The position numbers were made by a program, and so were the translations under genes. From positions 3,472,001-3,536,000 of the forward strand of contig NC_012483.1 of NCBI RefSeq assembly GCF_000022565.1: a stretch of 64,000 nucleotides of DNA, in the 5' to 3' direction. This document shows positions 25,400 through 34,312 of the stretch, one piece after another; position 1 is the first letter of the stretch, and the number at the start of each line of letters is the position of its first letter. Below the pieces are notes generated by a model, which worked only from the letters and a program-made list of their open reading frames with translations, searched no databases and was not told the DNA's origin. This stretch comes from Acidobacterium capsulatum ATCC 51196. GTDB lineage: Bacteria > Acidobacteriota > Terriglobia > Terriglobales > Acidobacteriaceae.

Positions 25400-27283
25400 A
25401 TGGGATTAAAGATAGAAGACTACGCACTGATTGGTGACTGCGAGACGGCTGCCCTGGTTGGTAATAACGGTTCCATTGACTGGCTCTGCTGGCCCGACTT
25501 TTCGTCCAACGCATGCTTTGCCGCGCTGCTGGGCGATAAAAGCAACGGCTACTGGTGCATTCAGCCAGAAGGTAAGTGGAAGAGCAAGCGGCAGTATCGC
25601 GATCACACCTTGATTCTGGAAACCACGTTTGAGTGCAAAGAGGGCGCCGTGAAGCTGATCGACTTCATGCCCACCCGCGATGACAACTCCGACGTAGTGC
25701 GCATTGTGGAAGGCTTGCGCGGCAATGTGCGCATGAGGATGGAGTTATCTCTGCGCTTTGATTACGGGCATACGGTTCCGTGGGTCACGTCCACGAAGGA
25801 CGGCGTGCGCGCAGTGGGCGGCCCGAGCCTGACCGTTCTGCGCAGCTCAGAGGAGACCCACGGCGAGAAGCTGATGACGGTGAGCGAGTTCACGGTCAGC
25901 AAGGGAGAACGCAAATGGTTCACGCTGACCTATGGAAAATCGCATAAGGGCGACCCTCCTTCTCCCAAGCCGGAAGCGGCGTTGCGAAGCACAGAGAAAT
26001 TCTGGCTGGACTGGACATCACGTAACCGTCGCGATGGCAAATATGCGGACATGATTGAGCGCTCTCTCATTACGCTCAAGGCGCTCACCTATCAGCCAAC
26101 AGGCGGTGTCGTGGCGGCTCCGACGACTTCGCTGCCGGAGTCGCTCGGAGGCGCGCGCAATTGGGATTATCGCTATTGCTGGCTGCGGGACACGACCTTT
26201 ACGCTGGTGGCGCTGATGAGCGCCGGCTACTTTGAAGAAGCGCAAGCCTGGCAGGACTGGCTGCTGCGCGCACTGGCTGGCTCGCCAGATCAGGTGCAGA
26301 TCATGTACGGCATTGGTGGCGAGCGCTCTCTCGTGGAGTGGGAGGTGGACTGGCTTCCCGGTTATGAGAAGTCAAAGCCGGTTCGCATTGGCAATGCCGC
26401 GGCAAAGCAAATGCAGCTAGATATTTATGGCGAGGTGATGGACTCGTTCTATCACGCCGAGATGGGCCTGAACACGCTGCGCGAAGAGGACTTTCATATT
26501 TGGAAAGCGCTGGTGGAGCATCTGCGTAAGGTGTGGATGCTGCCGGACCAGGGGATATGGGAGATGCGCGGAGGGCCGCAGCACTTTACTTACTCCAAGG
26601 TGATGGCGTGGGTGGCCTTTGACCGCGCGATTCAACTGGCAGAGCATCATGATCTGGACGTAGCTCTGGACGCGTGGAAGCGCACGCGCGACGAGATTCA
26701 TGCGGAAGTGTGCGAGAAGGCGTGGGACAAGCGGAAGAACAGCTTTGTGCAGTCGTACGAGTCCAGAGTTATGGATGCGTCTCTGCTGCTGATTCCTCTG
26801 GTGGGCTTTCTTCCGGTGGATGATCCCCGGGTGATCGGCACCGTCGAAGCCGTACAAAAAGAGCTGATGCAGGACGGATTTTTGCTGCGCTATAAGACCA
26901 AGGGCGGCAAGGATGGGCTCTCTGGAAGCGAGGGCGCATTTCTTGCCTGTAGCTTCTGGCTGGTGAGTGCGCTGAATGCCATTGGCCGCAAGAGCGAGGC
27001 GAAGCGCTTCTTTGAGCGATTGCTCAAGCTTTCCAACGACGTGGGGTTGCTTGCGGAAGAGTATGACACCAAGCACAAGCGGCAGGTCGGGAACTTTCCG
27101 CAGGCGTTCTCGCACATTACGCTGCTGGTGGCCGCTCTGCACCTGGAGGGGAACGGCATGTCCGACTCCATGCAGGGATGGAACTCAAAGAAGGGCAAGA
27201 AGCCGCTCAAGGAGCGAGCCGTCAAGCGCGGCAGCAAATCAAAGAAGACGAAAGCGCCGGGCCGCAAGAAAGCGGTCTATTGA
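25400..27283 (+). CDS. Glycoside hydrolase family 15 (glucoamylase/trehalase-like)
   Basis: 627 residues, no signal peptide, probably cytoplasmic. N-terminal beta domain starts IEDYALIGDCETAALVG and GSIDWLCWPDF, the hallmark of the bacterial GH15 group; the (alpha/alpha)6 barrel has NWDYRYCWLRDTTF near residue 254, EVDWLPGY, and a catalytic-acid region around WEMRGGPQHFTYSKVMAW. Members hydrolyse maltooligosaccharides, dextran or trehalose to glucose. The last 30 residues are Lys/Arg-rich (GSKSKKTKAPGRKK), an unusual basic tail. Directly follows the SDR gene, likely one operon. Confidence 0.92.
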   Translation: MGLKIEDYALIGDCETAALVGNNGSIDWLCWPDFSSNACFAALLGDKSNGYWCIQPEGKWKSKRQYRDHTLILETTFECKEGAVKLIDFMPTRDDNSDVVRIVEGLRGNVRMRMELSLRFDYGHTVPWVTSTKDGVRAVGGPSLTVLRSSEETHGEKLMTVSEFTVSKGERKWFTLTYGKSHKGDPPSPKPEAALRSTEKFWLDWTSRNRRDGKYADMIERSLITLKALTYQPTGGVVAAPTTSLPESLGGARNWDYRYCWLRDTTFTLVALMSAGYFEEAQAWQDWLLRALAGSPDQVQIMYGIGGERSLVEWEVDWLPGYEKSKPVRIGNAAAKQMQLDIYGEVMDSFYHAEMGLNTLREEDFHIWKALVEHLRKVWMLPDQGIWEMRGGPQHFTYSKVMAWVAFDRAIQLAEHHDLDVALDAWKRTRDEIHAEVCEKAWDKRKNSFVQSYESRVMDASLLLIPLVGFLPVDDPRVIGTVEAVQKELMQDGFLLRYKTKGGKDGLSGSEGAFLACSFWLVSALNAIGRKSEAKRFFERLLKLSNDVGLLAEEYDTKHKRQVGNFPQAFSHITLLVAALHLEGNGMSDSMQGWNSKKGKKPLKERAVKRGSKSKKTKAPGRKKAVY

Positions 27284-27316
27284 GGCATCGCGCTCAACGA
27301 GACGCCCGCAGAGTTG

Positions 27317-27352
27317 CCGGCTGAGGATGTTCCATCATCTTCAGCCGGTTTT
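27317..27352 (+). terminator. Terminator after GH15
   Basis: CCGGCTGA (27317-27324) pairs with TCAGCCGG (27341-27348); GATG and CATC may extend it inside. TTTT follows. Confidence 0.65.
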
Positions 27353-27503
27353 GGCGCTTTGAGATGTGATTGCCCGTCCAGGGTGCATATCGGGTAGGAT
27401 TACAGGTTGCTCTCATACCGGAGAGCATGAATGGGGCGGATGCATCTGCTATTTGACAGCTTGAGGTTGCAAAAGCACGCCGGGCATCATACACATAGAG
27501 ACG

Positions 27504-28337
27504 ATGGGCACAATCGCGCTTTCTGGATGGCTGTTGTTGAGTTCCCTGCTGGCGGGAATGCTGGGAGCATTGACAGGATTGGGCGGCGGGGTTGTGATCG
27601 TCCCGGTGCTGACGCTGATTTTTCACGTGGATATTCATTACGCCATTGGGGCATCGCTGATTTCAGTGATCGCGACCTCTTCCGGTGCGGCCGCTTCTTA
27701 TGTGCGAGATGGCTTCTCCAATGTGCGCATCGGCATGTTTCTTGAGGTAGCGACTACGCTGGGCGCGCTGTTTGGCGCATATCTGACGACGCGGGTGCCG
27801 TCTTCGGCCATCGGCGTTGTTTTTGGCGTGGTACTGCTTTATTCGGCGTGGTCGTCCTTCCGCACCAAGCATGACGTTCATACCGACGCGCATGATCCGC
27901 TGGCGACAAAGCTCAAGCTGCAGGGCAGTTTTCCGGGTCCGGAGGGTGCGGAGGCTTACACGGCGCAACGCGTACCTGCGGGCTTCGGGCTGATGTATCT
28001 GGCTGGAACGCTTTCAGGACTGCTGGGCATCGGGTCGGGTGCCGTGAAGGTGCTGGCAATGGATCAGGCCATGCGCCTGCCCTTCAAAGTTTCAACGACC
28101 ACCAGCAACTTCATGATTGGCGTTACGGCGGCGGCCAGCGCTGGAATTTATCTCAGTCGCGGTTACATTTCTCCGGAGCTGGCCATGCCCGTGATGCTGG
28201 GTGTGCTGGCGGGTTCCATGATCGGGGCGCGCATGCTGGTACACGCGCCGGTGCGGACGCTGCGCACGGTGTTTGCGTTTGTGATTGTCGCGCTCGGGTT
28301 TGAGATGATCTACAACAGCCTGGCGGGGAGGCTCTGA
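27504..28337 (+). CDS. TauE/SafE family sulfite/anion exporter
   Basis: 277 residues, about eight membrane segments. The duplicated family motif is clear: GALTGLGGGVVIVPVLTLIF in the first half and SGLLGIGSGAVKVLAMD in the second. TauE/SafE proteins export sulfite, sulfoacetate or related anions. An uncharacteristic hydrophilic loop (about residues 115-155) separates the halves. It overlaps the DUF1634 gene by one base and converges with a siroheme-dependent reductase operon, which makes sulfite or sulfide handling plausible. Confidence 0.88.
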   Translation: MGTIALSGWLLLSSLLAGMLGALTGLGGGVVIVPVLTLIFHVDIHYAIGASLISVIATSSGAAASYVRDGFSNVRIGMFLEVATTLGALFGAYLTTRVPSSAIGVVFGVVLLYSAWSSFRTKHDVHTDAHDPLATKLKLQGSFPGPEGAEAYTAQRVPAGFGLMYLAGTLSGLLGIGSGAVKVLAMDQAMRLPFKVSTTTSNFMIGVTAAASAGIYLSRGYISPELAMPVMLGVLAGSMIGARMLVHAPVRTLRTVFAFVIVALGFEMIYNSLAGRL

Positions 28338-28708
28338 TGCGCTGGACCGATCAGCAGATGGACAACATCATTGCCAACATGCTGCGCGCCGGGGTCATGA
28401 CGGCGGCGGCCATTGTGCTGCTGGGCGGCGTGATGTATCTCTTTCAGCATCCGGGCGCTGCGCCGGACTATGGGGTGTTTCACGGGGAAGTAGCGCAACT
28501 GCGCGACCCTGTGGGCATTGTGAAGACGGCACTGCAGGGGCATGCCCGCAGCATTATCCAGTTTGGCCTGCTGCTGCTGATCGCCACGCCGATTGTGCGT
28601 GTCTTTCTGTGCGTGGTGGGCTTCTTTTCGCAGCGCGACCGGCTCTACGTGGCTGTGAGCTTGATGGTGCTGTGCGTGCTGCTCTACAGCGTCATCTTTG
28701 GCCATTGA
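28337..28708 (+). CDS. DUF1634 family membrane protein
   Basis: 123 residues with three hydrophobic helices (about 17-35, 72-92, 100-120). It starts MRWTDQQMDNIIANMLRAGV and contains FGLLLLIATPIVRVFLCVVGF, the typical DUF1634 pattern. This family is usually encoded next to TauE exporters, as here, where the stop and start codons overlap in TGATG. It probably helps the exporter, but its function has not been shown. The last 17 bp overlap the convergent siroheme gene. Confidence 0.85.
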   Translation: MRWTDQQMDNIIANMLRAGVMTAAAIVLLGGVMYLFQHPGAAPDYGVFHGEVAQLRDPVGIVKTALQGHARSIIQFGLLLLIATPIVRVFLCVVGFFSQRDRLYVAVSLMVLCVLLYSVIFGH

Positions 28709-29345
28709 GAGCAGCGGGCTGGTCTTCAATAGCAGGACGCGCGGCGAAAGCTAATTTGCGCGAAGGGCAGTGCTCTGAGCCGCAGACCTCGCGATGGGCC
28801 AGGGTGTGCAGCAGCCGCTTGCGGTCATCTCCGGCGGGATAGAGTTGCAGCACTTCGCGCCGTAACTGGCCCAGATCTTTGAGCCACGGGCCGAGATCGA
28901 GGGGCAGCAAGGCGTCGATTTCGCGGCGCAACCGCTGCGCCAGCGCGGGACTTTCTCCGTTCGTGGAAATCACCACCTGCAGGTCGCCGCGGCGCACGAT
29001 GGACCCGAAATAGAAATCACAATTTGGCGGATCGTCGACCGCATTGCAGAGAATATTGCGCTCTTCGGCGTCGCGATACACAGAGGCATTCACTGCCATC
29101 TCGTCGGTAGCTGCAATGACGAGGAAGTTTCCCGCCACATCGTCGGGACGATATGCGCGCAGTTCGAGGTGAATGCGGCCCTGTGCGGCGAGCACATGGA
29201 CTTCGTCACGCGCTTCCGTTGCGATGACATGCACAGCGGCCTCGGCGTCGAGCAGGGAGGTGATCTTTGACCATGCGATTTCGCCGGCGCCGACCACGAG
29301 GCAGCGCCGCTTTTTGAGCTTGAGAAAAGCAGGGAAGAGGCTCAT
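28692..29345 (-). CDS. Precorrin-2 dehydrogenase / sirohydrochlorin ferrochelatase-like
   Basis: 217 residues, the CysG N-terminal (Met8p-like) module alone. It oxidises precorrin-2 with NAD and may insert iron to make siroheme. Rossmann loop VVGAGEIAWSKITSLL at residues 17-32 (the usual first Gly-Gly-Gly is GAG); the catalytic-site Asp lies in NAVDDPPNCDFYF; GDLQVVISTNGESPALAQRLR is the dimerisation region. Its ATG overlaps the reductase stop (ATGA), so the cofactor enzyme is coupled to the enzyme that needs siroheme. The uroporphyrinogen methyltransferase part is not present here. Confidence 0.88.
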   Translation of the reverse strand: MSLFPAFLKLKKRRCLVVGAGEIAWSKITSLLDAEAAVHVIATEARDEVHVLAAQGRIHLELRAYRPDDVAGNFLVIAATDEMAVNASVYRDAEERNILCNAVDDPPNCDFYFGSIVRRGDLQVVISTNGESPALAQRLRREIDALLPLDLGPWLKDLGQLRREVLQLYPAGDDRKRLLHTLAHREVCGSEHCPSRKLAFAARPAIEDQPAALNGQR

Positions 29346-31039
29346 CCCGCCACCCCTTGAGGAACGCGGCCGGTGGGCAGATCGCGCTCGACGGGAGCGA
29401 CTGTTTCGCCAGCCAGCAGCGCGCGCAGCGTGGAGTCCTCATGACGGCTGAACCACGCGCGCAGATTCTCTTGCGGCTCGCGGTGCTGCACGTAGTGGCT
29501 CAGCAGGCGTTCGAGCGCGGCCGGTACTTCGGTCGCGGGGGCGCGATAGCCTACGGGGCGCGAGACTCCAGCATATTTGCCGACTGAGCCGCCGACGCAA
29601 AAGTAATAGGCGTCCACCAGTTGGCCGTTGTGCTTGATCTTTTTGCCTTCGAGCCCGATGTCGGCGATCCAATGCTGCCCGCAACTGTTGGGGCAGCCGG
29701 TCACATGCAGCTTGAGCTGCTGGTCAAAGGCCGGCAGACGCTCTTCGAGTTCATCGACCAGCCAGCGCAGAAAGCCCTTGGTCTCGGTGATGGCGAGCTT
29801 GCAGAACTCGGTGCCGGTGCAGGCAACGCCTCCGCGCCAGAATTGGCTGCCCTCCACACGCATGCCGATGCGTTCGATTTCACGGGCGAGCTCGGCGGCG
29901 CGCCCGGTGGGCACATTGACGAAGATGAGGTTCTGCATGGTGGTCGCGCGCAGTTCGCCATTGCCGAAGCGGTCAGCAAGATCGGCGGCCTGATGAAGCT
30001 GGAGTCCGGTGAGGCGGCCACGAAGCACCGATGCGCCTACGTAAGAAAGGCCCGGCTGTTTTTGTGCGTGAATGCCGACGTGGTCGCGATGCACTTCGTC
30101 CGGTACTTGTTCTTCGACACCGGCCGCGAGCTGGTATCCGAGGCGCGCATGCAGTTCGGCGAGAAAGCTCTCGGCGGTCCATCCTTCTTTGAGGAAGAGG
30201 TACTTGATGCGGGCGCGGTCGCGGCTCTCGCGCAGCGCCTGCTGGTCGCGGAAGATCTCGGTGATGACTCGCGCGACGTCGAGCACCTGGCCTGGCTCAA
30301 CCCATGCGTCCAGTTTCACGGCGAGGTGAGGTTCGTTCGAGAGTCCTCCGCCGACACGCACGCTGTAGCCGATTTGATCGCCGCGGCGCGTTGCGGTGAA
30401 AGCAATGTCGTTGATCTCGGGATAGCAGCACCACGAGGAGCAGCCGGTGGCGCAGATTTTGAACTTGCGCGGCAGGTTATAGAACTCCGAGTTGCCGATG
30501 AGCGCAGTGGCCAGATCAATGGCGAGCGGGGAAGCGTCGGTGAGTTCATCCGCCGCGAGGCCGGCGAGCGGGCAGCCGGTGACGTTGCGCACGACGTCGC
30601 CGCAGGCGCCTCGCGGAGAGAGTCCCACGCGCTCGAGAGCATCGACTACCTCGGGCAGCGACTCAATGGTGAGCCAATGCAACTGAATATTCTGGCGAAC
30701 GGTGATGTCGGCCAGGTCGCGGGCATAGCGCTGGGTGAGATCGGCAATCACGCGCAACTGGTCAGAGCGAAGAATGCCGTTGGGCAGCCCGATGCGCATC
30801 ATGAAGTATTGCGTGGCAAGCCCTTCGCCGCCTTTGCCGCCGGTGACGCCCACACCGTCGCCCTGCGTATAGACTCCCCACCATTTGAAATAGGCCGAGG
30901 CCCACTCGGGCACCACGCTGTCGCGGCCTTCGCGAGCAAACTGCCGTACTTCGTCGAAATAATCCCACGGATTTTTCTCGCGCTTGAGGCGTTCCATTTT
31001 CTGCGCTTTGGTTTCTTTGACTACGGCAGTCTCTGCCAT
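29342..31039 (-). CDS. Siroheme/4Fe-4S sulfite or nitrite reductase (ferredoxin type)
   Basis: 565 residues from the ATG at 31039, after TAGGAG at 5 bp. Six-electron reduction of sulfite to sulfide or nitrite to ammonia. Two ferredoxin-like repeats and two catalytic domains; siroheme-region motif GACGDVVRNVTGCPLAG, and cluster cysteines in ACTGTEFCKLA and TGCPNSCGQHW (C-x5-C and C-x3-C). The poly-Cys leader upstream, the siroheme gene downstream and the convergent sulfite exporter favour assimilatory sulfite reduction, but substrate cannot be told from the motifs. The frame upstream of 31039 overlaps the leader peptide in another frame and is not coding. Confidence 0.88.
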   Translation of the reverse strand: MAETAVVKETKAQKMERLKREKNPWDYFDEVRQFAREGRDSVVPEWASAYFKWWGVYTQGDGVGVTGGKGGEGLATQYFMMRIGLPNGILRSDQLRVIADLTQRYARDLADITVRQNIQLHWLTIESLPEVVDALERVGLSPRGACGDVVRNVTGCPLAGLAADELTDASPLAIDLATALIGNSEFYNLPRKFKICATGCSSWCCYPEINDIAFTATRRGDQIGYSVRVGGGLSNEPHLAVKLDAWVEPGQVLDVARVITEIFRDQQALRESRDRARIKYLFLKEGWTAESFLAELHARLGYQLAAGVEEQVPDEVHRDHVGIHAQKQPGLSYVGASVLRGRLTGLQLHQAADLADRFGNGELRATTMQNLIFVNVPTGRAAELAREIERIGMRVEGSQFWRGGVACTGTEFCKLAITETKGFLRWLVDELEERLPAFDQQLKLHVTGCPNSCGQHWIADIGLEGKKIKHNGQLVDAYYFCVGGSVGKYAGVSRPVGYRAPATEVPAALERLLSHYVQHREPQENLRAWFSRHEDSTLRALLAGETVAPVERDLPTGRVPQGVAG

Positions 31040-31064
31040 GAGGCTCCTATGTCTCGATGCTGTT

Positions 31065-31113
31065 TGTGGGTAGAAAGAGAAATCCCGCACTTGCGTGAGC
31101 TGAGTGCGGGATT
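31065..31113 (-). terminator. Attenuator-type terminator before the sulfite reductase gene
   Basis: On the minus strand AATCCCGCACT pairs with AGTGCGGGATT (11 bp, 31081-31091 with 31103-31113), followed by TCTCTTTCT. It lies 26 bp after the poly-Cys leader stop and 41 bp before the reductase ATG, where a transcription attenuator should be. Confidence 0.75.
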
Positions 31114-31139
31114 CGGAAGGGGATGAACTCTGGGTAGTG

Positions 31140-31208
31140 CTATGCCATCGCCTTCGCGGTCCGCGAACAGCAACAACACATACAGACCGGCATGAAGGCA
31201 AAGTTCAT
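31140..31208 (-). CDS. Poly-cysteine leader peptide
   Basis: A 22-codon ORF too short for routine calling: ATG at 31208, TAG at 31140-31142. It reads MNFAFMPV, then C-M-C-C-C-C, then SRTAKAMA, five Cys in six codons (9 and 11-14). The Cys codons are TGT TGT TGC TGT after TGT ATG. It precedes a terminator hairpin and a siroheme reductase gene, the layout of an amino-acid attenuator responding to Cys-tRNA levels. The ribosome site (CTGAAAGC) is weak; an internal ATG (codon 6) is an alternative start. Poly-Cys leaders controlling sulfur genes are known from mycobacteria; I infer a similar role here. Confidence 0.65.
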   Translation of the reverse strand: MNFAFMPVCMCCCCSRTAKAMA

Positions 31209-31284
31209 GCTTTCAGCGTACCGGCGATGGCCTGTCACGTCAACGTTTGTTTTGCGGCAGGCACGCGCCTGAAGCGCATCCGGC

Positions 31285-34266
31285 TTAAAAGTTCACATGC
31301 GCTTCGAGGAAGATGGTGCGGTTGCCGGCGCTGGCGTGGTTGAAGAATCCACCCGCCAGGCTTTGCGATTTCAGAAAGAACTGCTGGGCGCAATAACCAT
31401 TTGACGTGGTGTAGGCGCTGTTCGAGCAGGCCGTGGGATCACTCGTCGTGGGCGCGGTGAGGTTGATGGAGCCATTGGGCGATGCCAGGTTGGTGTGATT
31501 GAAGATGTTGGTGGCAAAGGCATCGAGCGTGAGCGAGTATTTGCGGGCGACCGAGGCGTTGAACTTGCCGATGGGGCCCGAATTGCCGCTCAAGCCTCGT
31601 CCGCCGAGGCCGCGGCCATGCGGGCCGCCATGCGGACCACCGAAGCCGCCGCCTTTCACCTTGGGGCCAAAGCCGATGACTTTGCTGACGCGCATATTCA
31701 TCTGCCAGGTCGTGGGGCCGGTTCCGAGGTTATAGGGAGCGATTTTTTCATTGAATGCGCCGTTGGCAATGGGGTTGGCGTCGAGGCACCCATAGGGTGT
31801 CTGCACCGTATAGGCCTCAGCACAGTTGGCGGCAAAGGTCGGCCGCGCGCTGTAACTGTTGTTGCCGGTGAGGTCATTGCCGGTGGTGATGTTGAAGGGG
31901 CTGCCCGAGGTCGCGTTGAACATCGGCGCGAAGGTCAGCTTCCAGGGGGCCTGGATGGTCATGAGCGCGAAGAAACGGTTGTGAACGTCGAAGCTGGCGC
32001 GGCCATAATCGAGCGCTGGATCACTGGCGACCGAGGGCACATGGCCGGTTCCGCTGGTGTCTGATTTCGCGTTGCTGTAGGTGTAGAAGGTGCTCAGCAT
32101 TACGTTTTTGTAGAAGGCATGCACGGTGGCGATGATCTGGCTCTCTTTGTAGATGCCTTCGGACTGGTACTGCATGATGTTCTGCGAGGTTTTTGCAGTG
32201 TTGCCCGTGTAGGTATTGGTGCTGGCATCCACGTTGTTCAGGTCGAGCGCGCCAATGTTGTTGGTCAGATACTGGTGGTTGCCCTGCGTATACAGGTAGG
32301 TGACGTTGCCCGTCATCCGCTTGTTGATCTGGCGATCGATGCCGACGGCCAACTCCATGTCATTGGCGGCTTTGAAGTGCGGGTCTATGTTGTAGTAAGT
32401 GGGCGCGATGCCGCTGACATTTGGCGTGTTCTGATCGATGGGCGTGACTGCGTCAGGGTTATAGAAGCCGGGATTGGTGGCGACAAACTGCTCTTCATTC
32501 GGCACGCCATTCACGCCGAAGTTCTGGTGAATGGTCTGAATGACATTGGAGAGATCAAAGCGGTTGTAGAACCATCCATAGCCGGCGCGCAGCACGGTCT
32601 TGGCCGGTTTTTTGCCGTTGCCATCGAGTGCGTAAGCCAGTGAGACACGCGGCGCCCAGTCAAACTTGTCGTGAATGCGGTTCTGCGTCTCCCAGCGCAG
32701 GCCATAGCTGAAGGTCAGGCGGGGGCTGACCTTCCAGTCGTCCTGATAGAAGAGCGAAGCCTCAAACAGAATAGCCTTGGCGGTGCCGTTGTTGATCTTG
32801 GTATAGCTGTACTGCGCCGGCGCTTTGCGGTTGTATTCGTCGAGCGTCGTGAAGATATAAGAGCCGTTCGAGCCTGCATCGGTGAAGTTATTCTGCGCGT
32901 CAGAACGCAGCCGCGATCCAAAGGTCAGCGCATGTGCGCCGATGGAGGTGGTGAAGTAATTCTGCAGTTCCATGGCGTCGTCGGTGGAGGTGCTGGTCTG
33001 CGCGCTGTTGCCGCCCGTGGTGAACTGCGAGGAGAGCGTGACGCTGGGCAGAAGGCTGTCCGGAGTCTGCGTGCTGGTGACGTGGCGATAGCGGAAGCGG
33101 ATGTCATCGACAATGTTGGGCGTGACGATGAGGCTGTCGCTCGCCTGAATGCTATTGTCGGTATTCACTGACTTATAGGCTTGCGAGGGCAGCGTGGTTC
33201 CGCCGACATTGCTGGCCTTGTCTGTTCCGCGAAAGTAGACGTAGCGAAGCGTGATGGTGTTTTTGGGGCCGGCCTGAAAATCCACGCGCGGGCTGATGAA
33301 GAGCCGCGAGCTGGGATTGGCAAAGGCTTCGTTGAGTGTCGCGCTGGTGTTGTTGGGGTCCGTCGCATCGATGATGTTCTGGTTCTGCACGTTGCGGCCG
33401 AAGATATCGAGGTTGAAGCTGGAGTGTTTGGTCAGCGGCCCGCTGAGATTGCCGAACATGTCATAGGAGTAGTAGCTCGGCTCCTGCAGCAGAGTGGTCT
33501 GGCCGGGCTGCAGGTTGGCGTTGATGATCGGGTTCTGCCCGTTGAAGGCCGAGTAATTGCCGCGCACGTTGTAGCCGCCGTGCCAGTGATCGGTGCCCGG
33601 CTTGGTGAAGATCTCAATGCGGCCGTAGCCCAGGCGGTCGTATTCGGCAGAGAACGGATTCTGGTTGATGCGGATTTCGCGAATGTCGGACTTGGGCGGC
33701 ATCTGGCCGCCGGTGAAGCCGTCAATGTAAATCTGTCCGCCATTGGGGCCGGCCGAGGGTCCGGCGAGCGCCTGAAGCTCATCCTGCAACTGGTCAGGGT
33801 CGTCGGAGAGCGCATCGAGCGCCTTGCCCTTCAGGATGATGGCGTTGGCGTTGTTCTCGGGGCTCGTGTCCACGTGCTCCTGCTCGGCGTGGACCTCGAC
33901 CTTCTGCTGATCGACCGCGATCGAGAGAGCTGCGTCAATCGTCTTGGCAGCGCCCCTGGATACGATCACATCCTGCGCGTGATACGAGGCAAAGCCCTGC
34001 ATGGTGACGTCGACGTCATAGCGGCCGGGGGCGAGACCGTGGACGGCGTAGGTTCCACCGGCAGAGGTGGTCGCTGAGCCTGCAACTTTGCCCGAGGGCG
34101 TGCTCACCGTGACGGCCGCGCCGGGAATGACCGCGCCGGAAGGGTCAGTCACCTGACCATGAATGCTCGATGAGCCCGATTGCGCGCTGCCGGGTACGGC
34201 TCCCACAACAAGCACAACAAGAAAAGCAAAGGCAAAAATTGAGAAAAAACGACTCCTGCGATTCAT
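31285..34266 (-). CDS. TonB-dependent receptor, Oar-like, with carboxypeptidase-regulatory-like domain
   Basis: 993 residues from the ATG at 34266, preceded by GCAGGAGAGCT. Signal peptide ends at GSAQSGS; residues about 30-115 form a carboxypeptidase-regulatory-like beta sandwich (SSIHGQVTDPSGAVIPGAAV); a plug follows; the long beta barrel ends with aromatic F (FLEAHVNF). This is the acidobacterial Oar/TonB family used for outer-membrane import of large substrates, often carbohydrates or metal chelates; the ligand is not apparent. A Gly-rich loop (about residues 905-935, FGPKVKGGGFGGPHG onward) is unusual. It follows the DUF5666 gene by 46 bp on the same strand and may be co-transcribed. Confidence 0.9.
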   Translation of the reverse strand: MNRRSRFFSIFAFAFLVVLVVGAVPGSAQSGSSSIHGQVTDPSGAVIPGAAVTVSTPSGKVAGSATTSAGGTYAVHGLAPGRYDVDVTMQGFASYHAQDVIVSRGAAKTIDAALSIAVDQQKVEVHAEQEHVDTSPENNANAIILKGKALDALSDDPDQLQDELQALAGPSAGPNGGQIYIDGFTGGQMPPKSDIREIRINQNPFSAEYDRLGYGRIEIFTKPGTDHWHGGYNVRGNYSAFNGQNPIINANLQPGQTTLLQEPSYYSYDMFGNLSGPLTKHSSFNLDIFGRNVQNQNIIDATDPNNTSATLNEAFANPSSRLFISPRVDFQAGPKNTITLRYVYFRGTDKASNVGGTTLPSQAYKSVNTDNSIQASDSLIVTPNIVDDIRFRYRHVTSTQTPDSLLPSVTLSSQFTTGGNSAQTSTSTDDAMELQNYFTTSIGAHALTFGSRLRSDAQNNFTDAGSNGSYIFTTLDEYNRKAPAQYSYTKINNGTAKAILFEASLFYQDDWKVSPRLTFSYGLRWETQNRIHDKFDWAPRVSLAYALDGNGKKPAKTVLRAGYGWFYNRFDLSNVIQTIHQNFGVNGVPNEEQFVATNPGFYNPDAVTPIDQNTPNVSGIAPTYYNIDPHFKAANDMELAVGIDRQINKRMTGNVTYLYTQGNHQYLTNNIGALDLNNVDASTNTYTGNTAKTSQNIMQYQSEGIYKESQIIATVHAFYKNVMLSTFYTYSNAKSDTSGTGHVPSVASDPALDYGRASFDVHNRFFALMTIQAPWKLTFAPMFNATSGSPFNITTGNDLTGNNSYSARPTFAANCAEAYTVQTPYGCLDANPIANGAFNEKIAPYNLGTGPTTWQMNMRVSKVIGFGPKVKGGGFGGPHGGPHGRGLGGRGLSGNSGPIGKFNASVARKYSLTLDAFATNIFNHTNLASPNGSINLTAPTTSDPTACSNSAYTTSNGYCAQQFFLKSQSLAGGFFNHASAGNRTIFLEAHVNF

Positions 34267-34312
34267 AGCTCTCCTGCGGATCAATCAGTGGTTCCAGTGA
34301 AAAGGTCAATGT

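Noticed and set aside
29621-31126. 501-residue plus-strand ORF opposite the sulfite reductase gene
   Set aside because: Antisense shadow without recognisable features; the other strand has siroheme and Fe-S motifs.
31040-31284. SAM or other riboswitch before the sulfite reductase
   Set aside because: No conserved SAM-I, II or IV core; the poly-Cys ORF and terminator explain the leader better.
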